A stretch of 64,000 nt of DNA from Pseudarthrobacter sp. NS4 (GTDB lineage Bacteria; Actinomycetota; Actinomycetes; Actinomycetales; Micrococcaceae). The position numbers and the translations under genes are program-made. Location of the stretch: assembly GCF_024758005.1 (NCBI RefSeq), contig NZ_CP103288.1, positions 1,550,001 to 1,614,000 on the forward strand, written 5' to 3'. Below, piece after piece: positions 45,663 to 54,164 of this stretch. The notes below the pieces were generated by a model. That model was not told the origin of the DNA. It saw only the letters and a program-made list of their open reading frames with translations, and made no database searches. Numbering within the stretch: the first letter of the stretch is position 1; every line of letters starts with the position of its first letter.

Positions 45663-45693
45663 GGCGGCCCTTTCCAGTTCGGAACGGGCCGCC
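45663..45693 (+). terminator. Hairpin after rpsO
   Basis: GGCGGCCC (45663-45670) pairs with GGGCCGCC (45686-45693), followed by TTCTTC. It may act as a partial terminator or RNA-processing site between rpsO and pnp. Confidence 0.6.
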
Positions 45694-45757
45694 TTCTTCA
45701 AATAAAACTAAACAGGAGGATCAACCGCATCACGCATTCGCGGTCCTCGGTAGTGAT

Positions 45758-45790
45758 CCCCGGGAAAGGCTTCTTCGACTGAAGCCCCGG
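45758..45790 (+). other. Stem-loop in the pnp leader
   Basis: GGCTTC (45768-45773) and GAAGCC (45781-45786) form a perfect stem with a 7-nt loop, extended after a small bulge by CCGG pairs. Long pnp leaders with stems are RNase III processing and autoregulation sites in other bacteria; the role here is inferred. Confidence 0.4.
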
Positions 45791-45877
45791 CCCGTGGGTC
45801 TCGATCGATGACCGGGTGCAGGGCCAGTAGACAGATGCTGGCTGGGTTGATGCGGCTGGACTCCGTGAAACAGAAAC

Positions 45878-45885
45878 GGAGGTGA
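45878..45885 (+). promoter_or_regulatory. Strong ribosome-binding site fixing the TTG start of pnp
   Basis: GGAGGTGA, a full anti-Shine-Dalgarno match, sits 8 nt (from GGAGG) before TTG 45891. The in-frame GTG at 45882 lies inside this site and cannot be the start. Confidence 0.75.
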
Positions 45886-45890
45886 CTCTC

Positions 45891-48152
45891 TTGGAGGGTC
45901 CCGAAATCCAGTTCTCAGAAGCAGTCATTGACAATGGCCGCTTCGGCAAGCGTGTAATCCGCTTCGAAACCGGCCGCCTCGCCAAGCAGGCAGCCGGCGC
46001 AGCCATGGTGTACATCGACGATGACACCGCGCTGCTGTCCGCCACCACCGCCGGCAAGCACCCGCGTGAAGGCTTCGACTTCTTCCCGCTGACGGTCGAC
46101 GTTGAAGAGCGCATGTACGCAGCCGGCCGCATCCCGGGCTCGTTCTTCCGCCGCGAAGGACGCCCTTCCACCGAAGCCATCCTGGCCTGCCGCCTGATGG
46201 ACCGTCCGCTGCGTCCCGCCTTCATCAAGGGCCTGCGCAACGAGGTCCAGATCGTGGTGACCGTCCTGGCCATCAACCCGGACGAGCTGTACGACGTGGT
46301 GGCCATCAACGCCTCCTCGATGTCCACGCAGCTTTCCGGCCTGCCCTTCTCCGGCCCCATCGGCGGCGTCCGCGTTGCCCTGGTCGCCGACGAAAACGGC
46401 TCCCAGTGGGTCGCTTTCCCCAAGCACTCCCAGCTGGAAAACTCCGTCTTCAACATGGTGGTTGCCGGCCGCATCGCCGGCGACGACGTCGCCATCATGA
46501 TGGTGGAAGCAGAAGCTACCGACAACTCCTGGAACCTCATCAAGGAACAGGGCGCCACCGCCCCCACCGAAGAGGTCGTCTCCGAGGGCCTTGAGGCTGC
46601 CAAGCCGTTCATCAAGGCACTTTGCGAAGCCCAGGCGGACCTGGCTGCCCGTGCAGCCAAGCCCACCGTCGAGTTCCCGGTCTTCCTCGACTACGAGGAC
46701 GACGTCTACGCCGCTGTTGAGGCTGCTGCCGCTGAGAAGCTGGCCGCTGTCTTCCAGATCGCCGACAAGCAGGAGCGGGACAACGCTTCGGACGCCCTGA
46801 AGGACGAGGTCACCGCTTCCCTGGCCGGCCAGTTCGAAGGCCGCGAGAAGGAGCTGTCCGCAGCATTCCGCTCGGTCACCAAGCACGTTGTGCGCCAGCG
46901 CATCCTCAAGGACCAGATCCGCATCGACGGCCGTGGCCTGACGGACATCCGCCAGCTCACCGCCGAGGTTGAGGTCCTGCCCCGCGTTCACGGTTCCGCC
47001 ATCTTCGAGCGCGGCGAGACCCAGATCATGGGTGTCACCACGCTGAACATGCTGAAGATGGAACAGCAGATCGATTCGCTGTCGCCGGTCACGCGCAAGC
47101 GCTACATGCACAACTACAACTTCCCGCCGTACTCCACCGGTGAAACCGGCCGTGTGGGTTCGCCCAAGCGCCGCGAAATCGGCCACGGTGCCCTGGCAGA
47201 GCGTGCACTCGTGCCGGTCCTGCCGTCCCGCGAGGAATTCCCGTACGCCATCCGCCAGGTATCCGAGGCCCTCAGTTCCAACGGTTCCACGTCGATGGGC
47301 TCCGTCTGCGCCTCCACCCTGTCCATGCTGAACGCCGGCGTGCCCCTGAAGGCTGCCGTCGCCGGTATCGCCATGGGCCTGGTTTCCGACCAGGTTGACG
47401 GCCAGACCCGTTACGCAGCCCTGACCGACATCCTCGGTGCCGAAGACGCCTTCGGTGACATGGACTTCAAGGTCGCCGGCACGTCCGAGTTCGTCACCGC
47501 CATCCAGCTGGACACCAAGCTGGACGGCATCCCCGCCTCGGTCCTGGCAGCAGCGCTCAAGCAGGCCCGCGAAGCCCGCCTGCACATCCTCGAGGTCCTC
47601 AACTCGGCCATCGACACCCCGGACGAGCTCTCCGAGTTCGCACCGCGCGTCATCGCCGTGAAGATCCCCGTGGACAAGATCGGCGAGGTCATTGGCCCCA
47701 AGGGCAAGATGATCAACCAGATCCAGGAAGACACCGGCGCCGACATCTCCATCGAGGACGACGGCACGGTCTACATTGGCGCCACCAACGGCCCGTCTGC
47801 AGATGCAGCACGCTCCGCCATCAACGCCATCGCGAACCCGCAGGTCCCGGAAATCGGCGAGCGTTACCTGGGTACGGTCGTCAAGACCACCACCTTCGGT
47901 GCCTTCGTGTCGCTGACCCCGGGCAAGGACGGCCTCCTGCACATCTCCGAACTGCGCAAGCTGGCCAACGGCAAGCGCGTGGACAACGTGGATGACGTCG
48001 TTTCCGTCGGCCAGAAGGTCCAGGTGGAAATCACCAAGATCGACGACCGCGGAAAGCTCTCCCTCGCTCCGGTGGTAGCCGAGGAAGAGGGCGCCGAGGT
48101 CGAAACCGAGCGCAGCCACACCACGGAACCCGCTGAAGGCGCTGACGTCTAA
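45891..48152 (+). CDS. pnp: Polyribonucleotide nucleotidyltransferase (PNPase)
   Basis: A 753-residue phosphorolytic 3'-5' exoribonuclease, full length. There are two RNase PH domains (the first from residue 15; the second contains [20 protein letters not shown] and [15 protein letters not shown]), then KH ([19 protein letters not shown]) and S1 ([28 protein letters not shown]) domains. The start is TTG 45891, set by an ideal ribosome-binding site. It follows rpsO after a 240-bp leader with a stem-loop. Confidence 0.96.
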   Translation: MEGPEIQFSEAVIDNGRFGKRVIRFETGRLAKQAAGAAMVYIDDDTALLSATTAGKHPREGFDFFPLTVDVEERMYAAGRIPGSFFRREGRPSTEAILACRLMDRPLRPAFIKGLRNEVQIVVTVLAINPDELYDVVAINASSMSTQLSGLPFSGPIGGVRVALVADENGSQWVAFPKHSQLENSVFNMVVAGRIAGDDVAIMMVEAEATDNSWNLIKEQGATAPTEEVVSEGLEAAKPFIKALCEAQADLAARAAKPTVEFPVFLDYEDDVYAAVEAAAAEKLAAVFQIADKQERDNASDALKDEVTASLAGQFEGREKELSAAFRSVTKHVVRQRILKDQIRIDGRGLTDIRQLTAEVEVLPRVHGSAIFERGETQIMGVTTLNMLKMEQQIDSLSPVTRKRYMHNYNFPPYSTGETGRVGSPKRREIGHGALAERALVPVLPSREEFPYAIRQVSEALSSNGSTSMGSVCASTLSMLNAGVPLKAAVAGIAMGLVSDQVDGQTRYAALTDILGAEDAFGDMDFKVAGTSEFVTAIQLDTKLDGIPASVLAAALKQAREARLHILEVLNSAIDTPDELSEFAPRVIAVKIPVDKIGEVIGPKGKMINQIQEDTGADISIEDDGTVYIGATNGPSADAARSAINAIANPQVPEIGERYLGTVVKTTTFGAFVSLTPGKDGLLHISELRKLANGKRVDNVDDVVSVGQKVQVEITKIDDRGKLSLAPVVAEEEGAEVETERSHTTEPAEGADV

Positions 48153-48183
48153 CAGCTCCGGTTTCCGGCGCACAAGCATGAAT

Positions 48184-48218
48184 CGGCGGGGCCGGTGGAT
48201 GATCCACCGGCCCCGCCG
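48184..48218 (+). terminator. Terminator hairpin after pnp
   Basis: A perfect 15-bp G/C stem (48184-48198 with 48204-48218, loop ATGAT) begins 32 nt after the pnp stop. It lacks a T-tract, as is usual for actinomycetes. Confidence 0.75.
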
Positions 48219-48222
48219 CTGT

Positions 48223-48228
48223 TACGAT
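48223..48228 (+). promoter_or_regulatory. TACGAT -10 element before the M16 peptidase gene
   Basis: TACGAT directly follows the pnp terminator, 39 nt before ATG 48268, which has AAAGG as ribosome-binding site. Confidence 0.35.
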
Positions 48229-48267
48229 GGCAGCCAGATCCGGCTGCCCGCTTTTTGAAAGGCCTCA

Positions 48268-49611
48268 ATGACTGTTGTACCCCTGCCTCTTGAGCAGAAC
48301 CACCGCGGCGACACCCTGGTCCACGGTTCGGACGGCGGCTCCGAAGTCCGCCGTTCCGTGCTGCCCGGGGGATTGCGGGTGCTGACAGAGGCGATGCCCG
48401 GGCAAAGGTCGGCCACCATCGGTTTTTGGGTTGGCGTGGGGTCCCGCGACGAAGCCCCCGGCCAGCACGGGTCCACCCACTTCCTGGAACACCTGCTGTT
48501 CAAGGGCACCAAACGCCGCACCGCCCTGGAAATCGCGTCAGCTTTCGACGAGGTGGGCGGAGAATCCAACGCGGCCACCGCGAAGGAAAGCACCTGCTAC
48601 TTCGCACGGGTCCTCGATACTGACCTGCCGATGGCTATCGACGTCATCGCAGACATGATCACCGGCGCGGTCCTGGACCCCGCGGAGATGGAGCAGGAAC
48701 GGGACGTCATCCTTGAGGAAATCGCCATGGACAGCGACGACCCCACCGACGTCGCCCACGAGCACTTCGTTTCGGCAGTCCTCGGCAGCCATCCCCTCGG
48801 CCGGCCCATCGGCGGCACTCCGGCTGCGATCAAGGCCGTAGCCCGTGATTCCGTGTGGGAGCACTACCGCCGTTATTACCGGCCCGATGAACTCGTAATC
48901 ACTGCCGCAGGCGGCCTGGACCACGATGTTGTCTGCGATCTTGTGGTTGATGCCCTTGGATCGGCCGGCTGGGCGCTGGAATCGAACGCCTCGCCCGTGA
49001 AGCGCCGCTCCACGGAGCGGGCACTGATTACTGGAAGCGCCGGTCTTCAGGTGGTGAAGCGGGCGGTGGAGCAGGCCAACATCATCATGGGCTGCCCAAC
49101 CATCGTTGCCACGGACGAGCGCCGCTATGTCATGAGCGTCCTCAACGCTGTCCTGGGCGGGGGCATGTCCTCCAGGCTCTTCCAGGAGATCCGCGAGAAG
49201 CGGGGCCTGGTCTATTCCACCTATTCCTTCGCTTCCTCCTACGCTGATGCCGGCTACTTCGGAATGTACGCCGGGTGCACGCCGTCCAAGGTACGGCAGG
49301 TGCTGGACCTGTTGGGCGTTGAGCTGGACAAGCTCGCGGAGCACGGCATCTCCGACGACGAGCTCCGCAAGGCGGTGGGCCAGCTCTGCGGCGGCATCGT
49401 CCTTGCGCTTGAGGACACCGGCTCACGGATGTCCCGGCTCGGCCGCGCTGAGCTCGTTTCCGGTGAGTACCAGGACATCGACGAAACGCTTCGTCTCATC
49501 AAGGCCGTCACGGCCGAGCAGGTCCAGGATCTGGCAGCTGAGCTCGCCGCGGCCCCACGGACCGTTACGGTCGTTGGGCCGTTCGAAGAGACGGAAACGT
49601 TCGGTCTCTGA
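48268..49611 (+). CDS. M16 family zinc metallopeptidase (processing-peptidase-like)
   Basis: A 447-residue peptidase with the inverted zinc motif HFLEH in GSTHFLEHLLFKGT (near residue 75) and the downstream zinc glutamate region EQERDVILEEIAMDSDDP. The C-terminal half has the usual GGGMSSRLFQEIREKRGLVYS. It belongs to the mitochondrial-processing-peptidase-like group found after pnp in many actinomycetes. The substrate is unknown. Confidence 0.92.
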   Translation: MTVVPLPLEQNHRGDTLVHGSDGGSEVRRSVLPGGLRVLTEAMPGQRSATIGFWVGVGSRDEAPGQHGSTHFLEHLLFKGTKRRTALEIASAFDEVGGESNAATAKESTCYFARVLDTDLPMAIDVIADMITGAVLDPAEMEQERDVILEEIAMDSDDPTDVAHEHFVSAVLGSHPLGRPIGGTPAAIKAVARDSVWEHYRRYYRPDELVITAAGGLDHDVVCDLVVDALGSAGWALESNASPVKRRSTERALITGSAGLQVVKRAVEQANIIMGCPTIVATDERRYVMSVLNAVLGGGMSSRLFQEIREKRGLVYSTYSFASSYADAGYFGMYAGCTPSKVRQVLDLLGVELDKLAEHGISDDELRKAVGQLCGGIVLALEDTGSRMSRLGRAELVSGEYQDIDETLRLIKAVTAEQVQDLAAELAAAPRTVTVVGPFEETETFGL

Positions 49612-49730
49612 CCTACGCCAACTGCACGACCGACTGTAGGACGAAGGCTGTAGCGGGCGGGCTTAGGATGGAGCCATCCGTGGTCAATGTGTCACGGTGT
49701 GGGTGAGTGGATCGTGTGAGGGGTGAACGC

Positions 49731-50348
49731 ATGAGCGGATCCCGTCCGGACGACGAGCACCAGAATCATGACCACGAGGGCCATGAGCATCAGAACCACG
49801 ACCGTCCTGGCGAGGACCATCCGGCCCTTTCCGGCCTGCTCGGCCACTGGCAGGGAACAACGCGCCTCGCCGCAGGCCCTTGGGGTCCGGAGCGCACCGT
49901 CCACGCGGAGGTAACGTACAGGGCGGTGGCCGGCGGGTTTGCCGTGGTGCAGACTTACCGTCACAGCGAGGCAGATGGGACGCACTTCGAGGGACACGGT
50001 GTTTTCACCGTCGATCCGGATCACCAGGATATTTTCTGGTACTACGTGGACAGCAAAGGCCCGGCGGCCGAAGGCCCGTCCCGTTGCACCTGGCACGACG
50101 GCGTCCTTCGCGTGGAGCGCCGTGGCAGTGGCGGATGGACACGGCACGCTCTTTACGTGCGCGGCGACGTTCTCACACACGTCACGGAGCTACGCGTTCT
50201 GACACATGCCACCGAACGGCGACCGGACAGCAACCCCCGGGTTCACTTAGGCGGTGCTGACAGCGTTCCAGGAGTGGAAAGCGACGGAACTTCTGGGGAG
50301 TACCGGCCTTTTATGGAGTCCCGCTACCGCCGTACCAGCGCACCCTAG
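49731..50348 (+). CDS. DUF1579-like protein with histidine-rich N-terminus
   Basis: 205 residues. After a His/Asp/Glu-rich stretch (residues 6-28, DDEHQNHDHEGHEHQNHDRP) comes a beta-rich fold like DUF1579/heme-binding lipocalin types: LSGLLGHWQGTTRLAAGPWGPE, AEVTYRAVAGGFAVVQTYRH and FTVDPDHQDIFWYYVDS. The His-rich tail could bind metal. ATG 49731 follows GAGGGGTGA. Function unknown. It is the last intact gene before the decayed HNH/IS region. Confidence 0.72.
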   Translation: MSGSRPDDEHQNHDHEGHEHQNHDRPGEDHPALSGLLGHWQGTTRLAAGPWGPERTVHAEVTYRAVAGGFAVVQTYRHSEADGTHFEGHGVFTVDPDHQDIFWYYVDSKGPAAEGPSRCTWHDGVLRVERRGSGGWTRHALYVRGDVLTHVTELRVLTHATERRPDSNPRVHLGGADSVPGVESDGTSGEYRPFMESRYRRTSAP

Positions 50349-50822
50349 GGTCCGACAGTGCCAGCTGGAGATCCCCAGCTGGTATTCCGGCCTGGCGGCT
50401 TCCTATCGGACTTTTCCACCACAGTATGCCCGGACAGGGCGAGCATGAGGTAGAACTCCGCGAAGGGATCCTGGGGCAATTCGCTTTCCGGCACCCCTGG
50501 ATCTTCGGGGAATTCCAGCTCAGGCGCCTCCAGCCCGGCCAAGTCCTCGTCAGCAACGTATCCGCCAGGTAAGACTCTCCCAGGCATGCCCAAGCCGGGT
50601 GAAGAGTGTTCCTGAAGACGCGCCACTTCCGCACGATGCGAGACGTGCTCCAGCAGCCGTTGGGGAAGGTGCAGGTCCAGGCTTCGGCTGATCCGGTACA
50701 AAACCTGAGGGCCAGTGTGGTGGTTCCCGTCCTGGTGTTTGCTGGTGTAGTGCCGGCCGGTGGGGGAGGTCCAGCCGGGTGGTTCGTTTTTGGTGGCGGG
50801 GGTGGGTGTCCAGGTGCTGGTG
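50345..50822 (-). pseudogene. Distal (C-terminal) fragment of a DUF222/HNH endonuclease gene
   Basis: On the minus strand the frame entering from the IS element reads TSTWTPTPATKNEPPGWTSP, the segment that normally follows the HNH motif in actinobacterial DUF222-HNH proteins, and ends near LPQDPFAEFY. In the middle (around 50710) a base appears to be missing relative to the usual HQDWEPPHWP, so the frame shifts and later returns. It is separated from the rest of the gene by the IS110 element and is not functional. Confidence 0.65.
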
Positions 50823-50835
50823 ACCCTTCTATAGT

Positions 50836-50841
50836 TGTCAA
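50836..50841 (-). promoter_or_regulatory. Outward-facing -35 box (TTGACA) at the IS 3' end
   Basis: A perfect TTGACA overlaps the transposase stop codon and points out of the element. In a circular form it would face the start of the element's 5' end and could drive the bridge RNA and transposase; only a weak GAGGAT lies at 19 bp across the junction. Confidence 0.45.
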
Positions 50842-51908
50842 CCGCTGCAGGGGCTTGGGTTTGCGGCATTGAGGGTCCGGTAGATTCGTCGGGCGAGATA
50901 GCGTTTCACGCACCGGCGAATTTCCCTTGGGGTCCGTCCGCTGGCTTGTCGTTTCTCGACGTATTCGACGGTCCGGGCGTCGAATGTCATCCTGCTGCGA
51001 GCGACCATGTGCAGGGCTTTGTTCAGGGTTCTGTCGCCGCCGCGGTTGAGACGGTGCCGGACGGTGTTGCCGGAGGAGGCCGGGATCGGGTTGACCCCGG
51101 CGAGGGAGGCGAAGGCGGCCTCGGAACGGACCCGGCCGTGGTGGGACCAGGCGGTGAGGCATATGGCGGCGGTGACAGGACCGAATCCGGTTTCCTGGAG
51201 CAGTGGTGCGGCTTCGCTGATTCCGACCAGTTCGGTGATCTGGGCGTTGTTGGTTTTGATGTCCGTGTCGAGCTGGCTGATGTGTTTGGCGAGCCGGACT
51301 GCTTCGGAGCGGGCCACGGACAGGGCCAGCGGTTCTTCACGGGCACGCCAGCGGGAGACCTCGGCGATCTGGGTTCCGGTCAGTTTTTTGCGGGCGTCAA
51401 GACCGAGCTCGTTCACCCGTGCCAGCGCGGTCAGCGCGTTTACGGCCCGGGTGCGGTCGGTGGTCATGGATTCACGTGCGCAGACCAGGATCCGCAGGGC
51501 TGCGCGGACCCCTTCGTTGAGCCGGGGCCGGCGCAGCTGCTGCTCTTCCATGGGCAGGACGGCGGCGGCGATCCGGTGCGCGTCCAAGGTATCGGACTTG
51601 CCGACCCCGTGATGGGCCCGGGCATCCATTCGCGGCGCTTCGGCGACATGATAGCCAGCTGCGCCGGCAGCACCGGCCAGCAGCGCCCCGTAGGAGGCGG
51701 CGCCCTCGATCACCCACAGGGTGGCCAAGTCAGCGCCGGTAAGCCGCGCGACCCAGGCGATGGCCCGGTTGATGCCGGCGCTCGTGGTGGGGAATTCCCG
51801 GGTCTGAAGCAGTTCACCGGTTGCGGTGGCGATGATGGCGTAGACATGGTTTTTGGCGTGAGTGTCGATGCCGACGACAAATGGGCGGGAATGAGCAACG
51901 ATAGACAT
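50838..51908 (-). CDS. IS110 family transposase (DEDD recombinase)
   Basis: A 356-residue recombinase. The N-terminal RuvC-like DEDD domain has VGIDTHAKNH, IEGAASYG and KSDTLDAHRIA. The C-terminal Tnp20 domain has LAGVNPIPASSGNT, which contains the family's catalytic serine, and LNRGGDRTLNKALHMVA. All key residues appear present and the frame is intact, so the element may be active. ATG 51908 gives the usual start just before the first aspartate; the frame is open further upstream. Confidence 0.9.
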   Translation of the reverse strand: MSIVAHSRPFVVGIDTHAKNHVYAIIATATGELLQTREFPTTSAGINRAIAWVARLTGADLATLWVIEGAASYGALLAGAAGAAGYHVAEAPRMDARAHHGVGKSDTLDAHRIAAAVLPMEEQQLRRPRLNEGVRAALRILVCARESMTTDRTRAVNALTALARVNELGLDARKKLTGTQIAEVSRWRAREEPLALSVARSEAVRLAKHISQLDTDIKTNNAQITELVGISEAAPLLQETGFGPVTAAICLTAWSHHGRVRSEAAFASLAGVNPIPASSGNTVRHRLNRGGDRTLNKALHMVARSRMTFDARTVEYVEKRQASGRTPREIRRCVKRYLARRIYRTLNAANPSPCSG

Positions 51909-51989
51909 AGCGGTTCTGGCACTTTCCTCTATTTCGCGGATATGGTCAGGGCCGCGCACGGCCGGTACCAGTCCGGGTAGAGGTCACTT

Positions 51990-52195
51990 CGGAACAGCAC
52001 TGTGACGAGCCACGCCCCCAGTCATTTGAGGGGCGGGCAACCTTCTGATCAAGTTACCGAGGTGGGCCGGGCAGGTACCGGCCGCCCCACCCCACGGACG
52101 GACAAGTCACCAGCAGAGCACCCACGGGGGCCATGTGTTTGATGAGTCACGACTACAGGGCAGAACGACCAGTACCTACTCTGCCAGCCAGTCCC
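51990..52195 (-). ncRNA. Putative bridge RNA of the IS110 element
   Basis: Read on the minus strand. A 5' stem (GGCAGA/TCTGCC, 52159-52185) comes first. A target loop follows: left guide TCAAACAC (52135-52142 region) equals the left flank of the insertion, and right guide TGCTGGTG (52108-52115) is the complement of the right flank CACCAGCA. A stem (52061-52091) is next. Then a donor loop: AGAAGG (52041-52046) equals the element's 3' end, a perfect CGCCCC/GGGGCG hairpin (52013-52035) intervenes, and TCACAGTG (51998-52005) is the complement of the element's 5' start with CA. The order left guide, hairpin, right guide in both loops matches the bridge RNAs known from IS621. Confidence 0.7.
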
Positions 52196-52220
52196 AGACC
52201 AGCCACCACAATCCTCACAG

Positions 52221-52562
52221 TGTTTGAGTCTGTGGTGTTTGGGGCAGGCCTGGCCGAGGTTGCTGACCCCGGTGGTTTCGCCGTGGTGCCAGGCGAGGAG
52301 GTGGTTGGTTTCGTTGTCGAGGGTGTGGTTGGTGCAGCCGGGGAAGGTGCATTTTCCGTCCCGCATCCGCAGCCAGCGCTTCACCGCTTCCGGGAGCCGG
52401 TAGTTCTTGCGGCCGATCTCCAGCGGCGCCCCGTCTCTCGGGTCGACCAGGACCCGGTAGAAGGAGTTGGTTCCGTCCGTGACCAGTTTCCGGGCCCAGC
52501 GCGGCCAGCTGCGCTTCCAGCTCCATTGCCGATGCACCACCGTTGCCGATTCCCATACTCAC
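52221..52562 (-). pseudogene. Proximal fragment of the interrupted DUF222/HNH endonuclease gene
   Basis: On the minus strand this piece reads LVTDGTNSFYRVLVDPRDG, then the HNH zinc motif KCTFPGCTNHTLDNETNHLLAWHHGE and ACPKHHRLKH, stopping at the IS junction. Just upstream, ELEAQLAALGPE is in another frame, so a frameshift separates it. The whole DUF222 N-terminal domain (about 250 residues) is missing. The gene had therefore already lost its 5' part; the IS and the distal fragment complete the wreck. Confidence 0.7.
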
Positions 52563-52645
52563 AGCATCCCAGCACCCACCGAGATTTGAGTGCGAGGGGC
52601 GATGAGCCCAGGTGGTTCAGGTGGAAGCCCGGACTGCTGGTTGCA

Positions 52646-52912
52646 TTACCCGCCGGCGAACGGGGGCAGCACGTCCACCACGTCATCCGGGCCGAGGACA
52701 GCCGACTGGTCCCGGACCGCAACCTCGTTGAGCAGGAAGCTGCTCCTGGACAGGATGCGGGGCAGCGGGGGAGTACCGGCAGGAGGTTCGGGGCGTTCCA
52801 CGGACAGCACGGCCTCCAGGAGCTCCGCCACGGTGGCGCCTTCCGGCAGGTCGAACTTTTCCTCGTCGAGGCCTGCAGCAGCGCGTGCGGCAGCGAAGTA
52901 ACGTACGTTCAT
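52646..52912 (-). CDS. moaD: Molybdopterin synthase sulfur-carrier subunit (MoaD/ThiS family)
   Basis: An 88-residue ubiquitin-like protein ending in the GG needed for thiocarboxylation (LPPFAGG). It supplies sulfur to MoaE (encoded at 58078) in molybdopterin formation. It lies 5 bp after moaA on the same strand, so they form an operon divergent from the rest of the molybdenum-cofactor genes. Confidence 0.9.
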   Translation of the reverse strand: MNVRYFAAARAAAGLDEEKFDLPEGATVAELLEAVLSVERPEPPAGTPPLPRILSRSSFLLNEVAVRDQSAVLGPDDVVDVLPPFAGG

Positions 52913-52917
52913 AGTTG

Positions 52918-54048
52918 TCAGCCCCCGATGGCGCTCATGCTGCGGTCCGGCTGGACGAAGTCCGGAGCGTCAAGTCCCACATGGTCCATGCCGTGAGCTT
53001 TTGGTTTGAGCCACATGGCATCCTGCCACCGCCTGGCCAGGTCATCATCGCCGGCACCTGAACGCAGGAGACCCAGGAGGTCGAACTCCTCCCGCGAGAA
53101 CAGGCAGCTCATAATCTTGCCCTCGGCAGTGATGCGCGTGCGGCGGCAATCCGAACAGAACGGCTCCGTGACGGAGGCGATGATTCCTACCGTGCCCAGC
53201 ACCGGACCGGTGGCATCCGCCGACCCGGCCACCCGCCGTCGTACTTCAAAACGCTCGGCAGGGGCGCCGTCGCGGGCCCGGGGATCCGGGGTGAGGACGA
53301 AGTCGGCGGACAGCAGTTGGCGAATCTCCGCTGCCGTGATCATGTCGCGGCGCGTCCAGCCGTGGTCGGCGTCCAGCGGCATCTGTTCGATGAAGCGCAG
53401 CTCGTAGCCACGGCCCAGCGCCCAGGCGAGCAGTGACGGGGCTTCGGCGTCGTTGATGCCGCGCATCAGTACGGCATTAAGCTTGACGGGGCCCAGCCCG
53501 GCGGCCCACGCCGCGTCCACCCCGGCCAGGACCTGGTTTAGGAACGGCCGGCGGGTCAGCTTGGTGAAGGTTTCCTCGTGCAGTGAATCCAGCGACACAT
53601 TGATCCGGGTCAGCCCGGCTGCCTTGAGCGGCGCCGCCTTCTTCGCGAGTCCCACCGCATTGGTGGTCATGGAGATGGGCAGGCCGGGATGGTTGCGCCG
53701 CAACTGGGCGATGATGTCCAGCAGGTCGTGGCGGACCAGGGGTTCACCCCCGGTGAGCCGCAGCTCGCGGACTCCGAGGCTCTCCACTCCGATCCTGACA
53801 ATCCGGACAATCTCGTCGGCTGACATGACCGCCTGCTTCGCCAGCCATTCGAGGCCTTCAGCCGGCATGCAGTATGTGCAGCGCAGGTTGCATTTATCGG
53901 TGAGGGACAGGCGCATGTCCGTGGCGCGGCGCCCGTAGCGGTCCACAAGTCCGGCACCAGCGCCGGCCGGACGGGCAGCAGGCGCGGACAGGGCAGAATT
54001 CTGCGCTGCTTCTTCCCGGGGCTGTGGCATGCCTAGCTGGACACTCAT
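52918..54048 (-). CDS. moaA: GTP 3',8-cyclase (radical SAM)
   Basis: 376 residues. The radical-SAM cluster motif is CNLRCTYC near residue 50, followed by LRLTGGEPLVR. The second cluster motif near the end reads EPFCSDCRRTRIT with a later MSCLF. It makes the first intermediate of molybdenum-cofactor synthesis from GTP. ATG 54048 has TAGCCT 6 nt upstream, implying a leaderless transcript. Confidence 0.94.
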   Translation of the reverse strand: MSVQLGMPQPREEAAQNSALSAPAARPAGAGAGLVDRYGRRATDMRLSLTDKCNLRCTYCMPAEGLEWLAKQAVMSADEIVRIVRIGVESLGVRELRLTGGEPLVRHDLLDIIAQLRRNHPGLPISMTTNAVGLAKKAAPLKAAGLTRINVSLDSLHEETFTKLTRRPFLNQVLAGVDAAWAAGLGPVKLNAVLMRGINDAEAPSLLAWALGRGYELRFIEQMPLDADHGWTRRDMITAAEIRQLLSADFVLTPDPRARDGAPAERFEVRRRVAGSADATGPVLGTVGIIASVTEPFCSDCRRTRITAEGKIMSCLFSREEFDLLGLLRSGAGDDDLARRWQDAMWLKPKAHGMDHVGLDAPDFVQPDRSMSAIGG

Positions 54049-54054
54049 GAATTC

Positions 54055-54060
54055 AGGCTA
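54055..54060 (-). promoter_or_regulatory. TAGCCT -10 element, leaderless start for moaA
   Basis: On the minus strand TAGCCT ends 6 nt before the moaA ATG; the six bases between are GAATTC. Confidence 0.45.
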
Positions 54061-54152
54061 CGCCACGGTGGGCTGTAGATCACACCCATGACCACGGAGT
54101 GGGCTGCAGGCAGAATCCGGGAAACACCGGCGCTACCTGCCACCCCCGAACC

Positions 54153-54158
54153 TAAGCT
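54153..54158 (+). promoter_or_regulatory. TAAGCT -10 element, leaderless start for the molybdoenzyme gene
   Basis: TAAGCT ends 6 nt before GTG 54165. The GGAGG between them is too close to the start to act as a normal ribosome-binding site. Confidence 0.45.
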
Positions 54159-54164
54159 GGAGGT

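Larger units (their letters stand above)
50823..52220 (-). mobile_element. IS110-family insertion sequence in an HNH endonuclease gene
   Basis: The ends can be set because the element splits a recognisable gene. The dinucleotide TG (CA on the minus strand) is found at both junctions (50821-50822, 52221-52222), leaving a 1398-bp element, a normal IS110 length. There are no terminal inverted repeats, as expected. The minus-strand order is about 310 nt of non-coding 5' end, transposase, then only 15 nt after its stop. The non-coding end can be read as a bridge RNA. The ends could be off by one or two bases. Confidence 0.8.

Noticed and set aside
45915..48179. 754-codon open frame on the minus strand
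   Set aside because: It is the mirror of pnp with no recognisable domain; high G/C content leaves the antisense frame open.
50835..51980. 381-codon plus-strand frame over the transposase
   Set aside because: Antisense of the IS110 transposase, whose motifs are clear on the minus strand.
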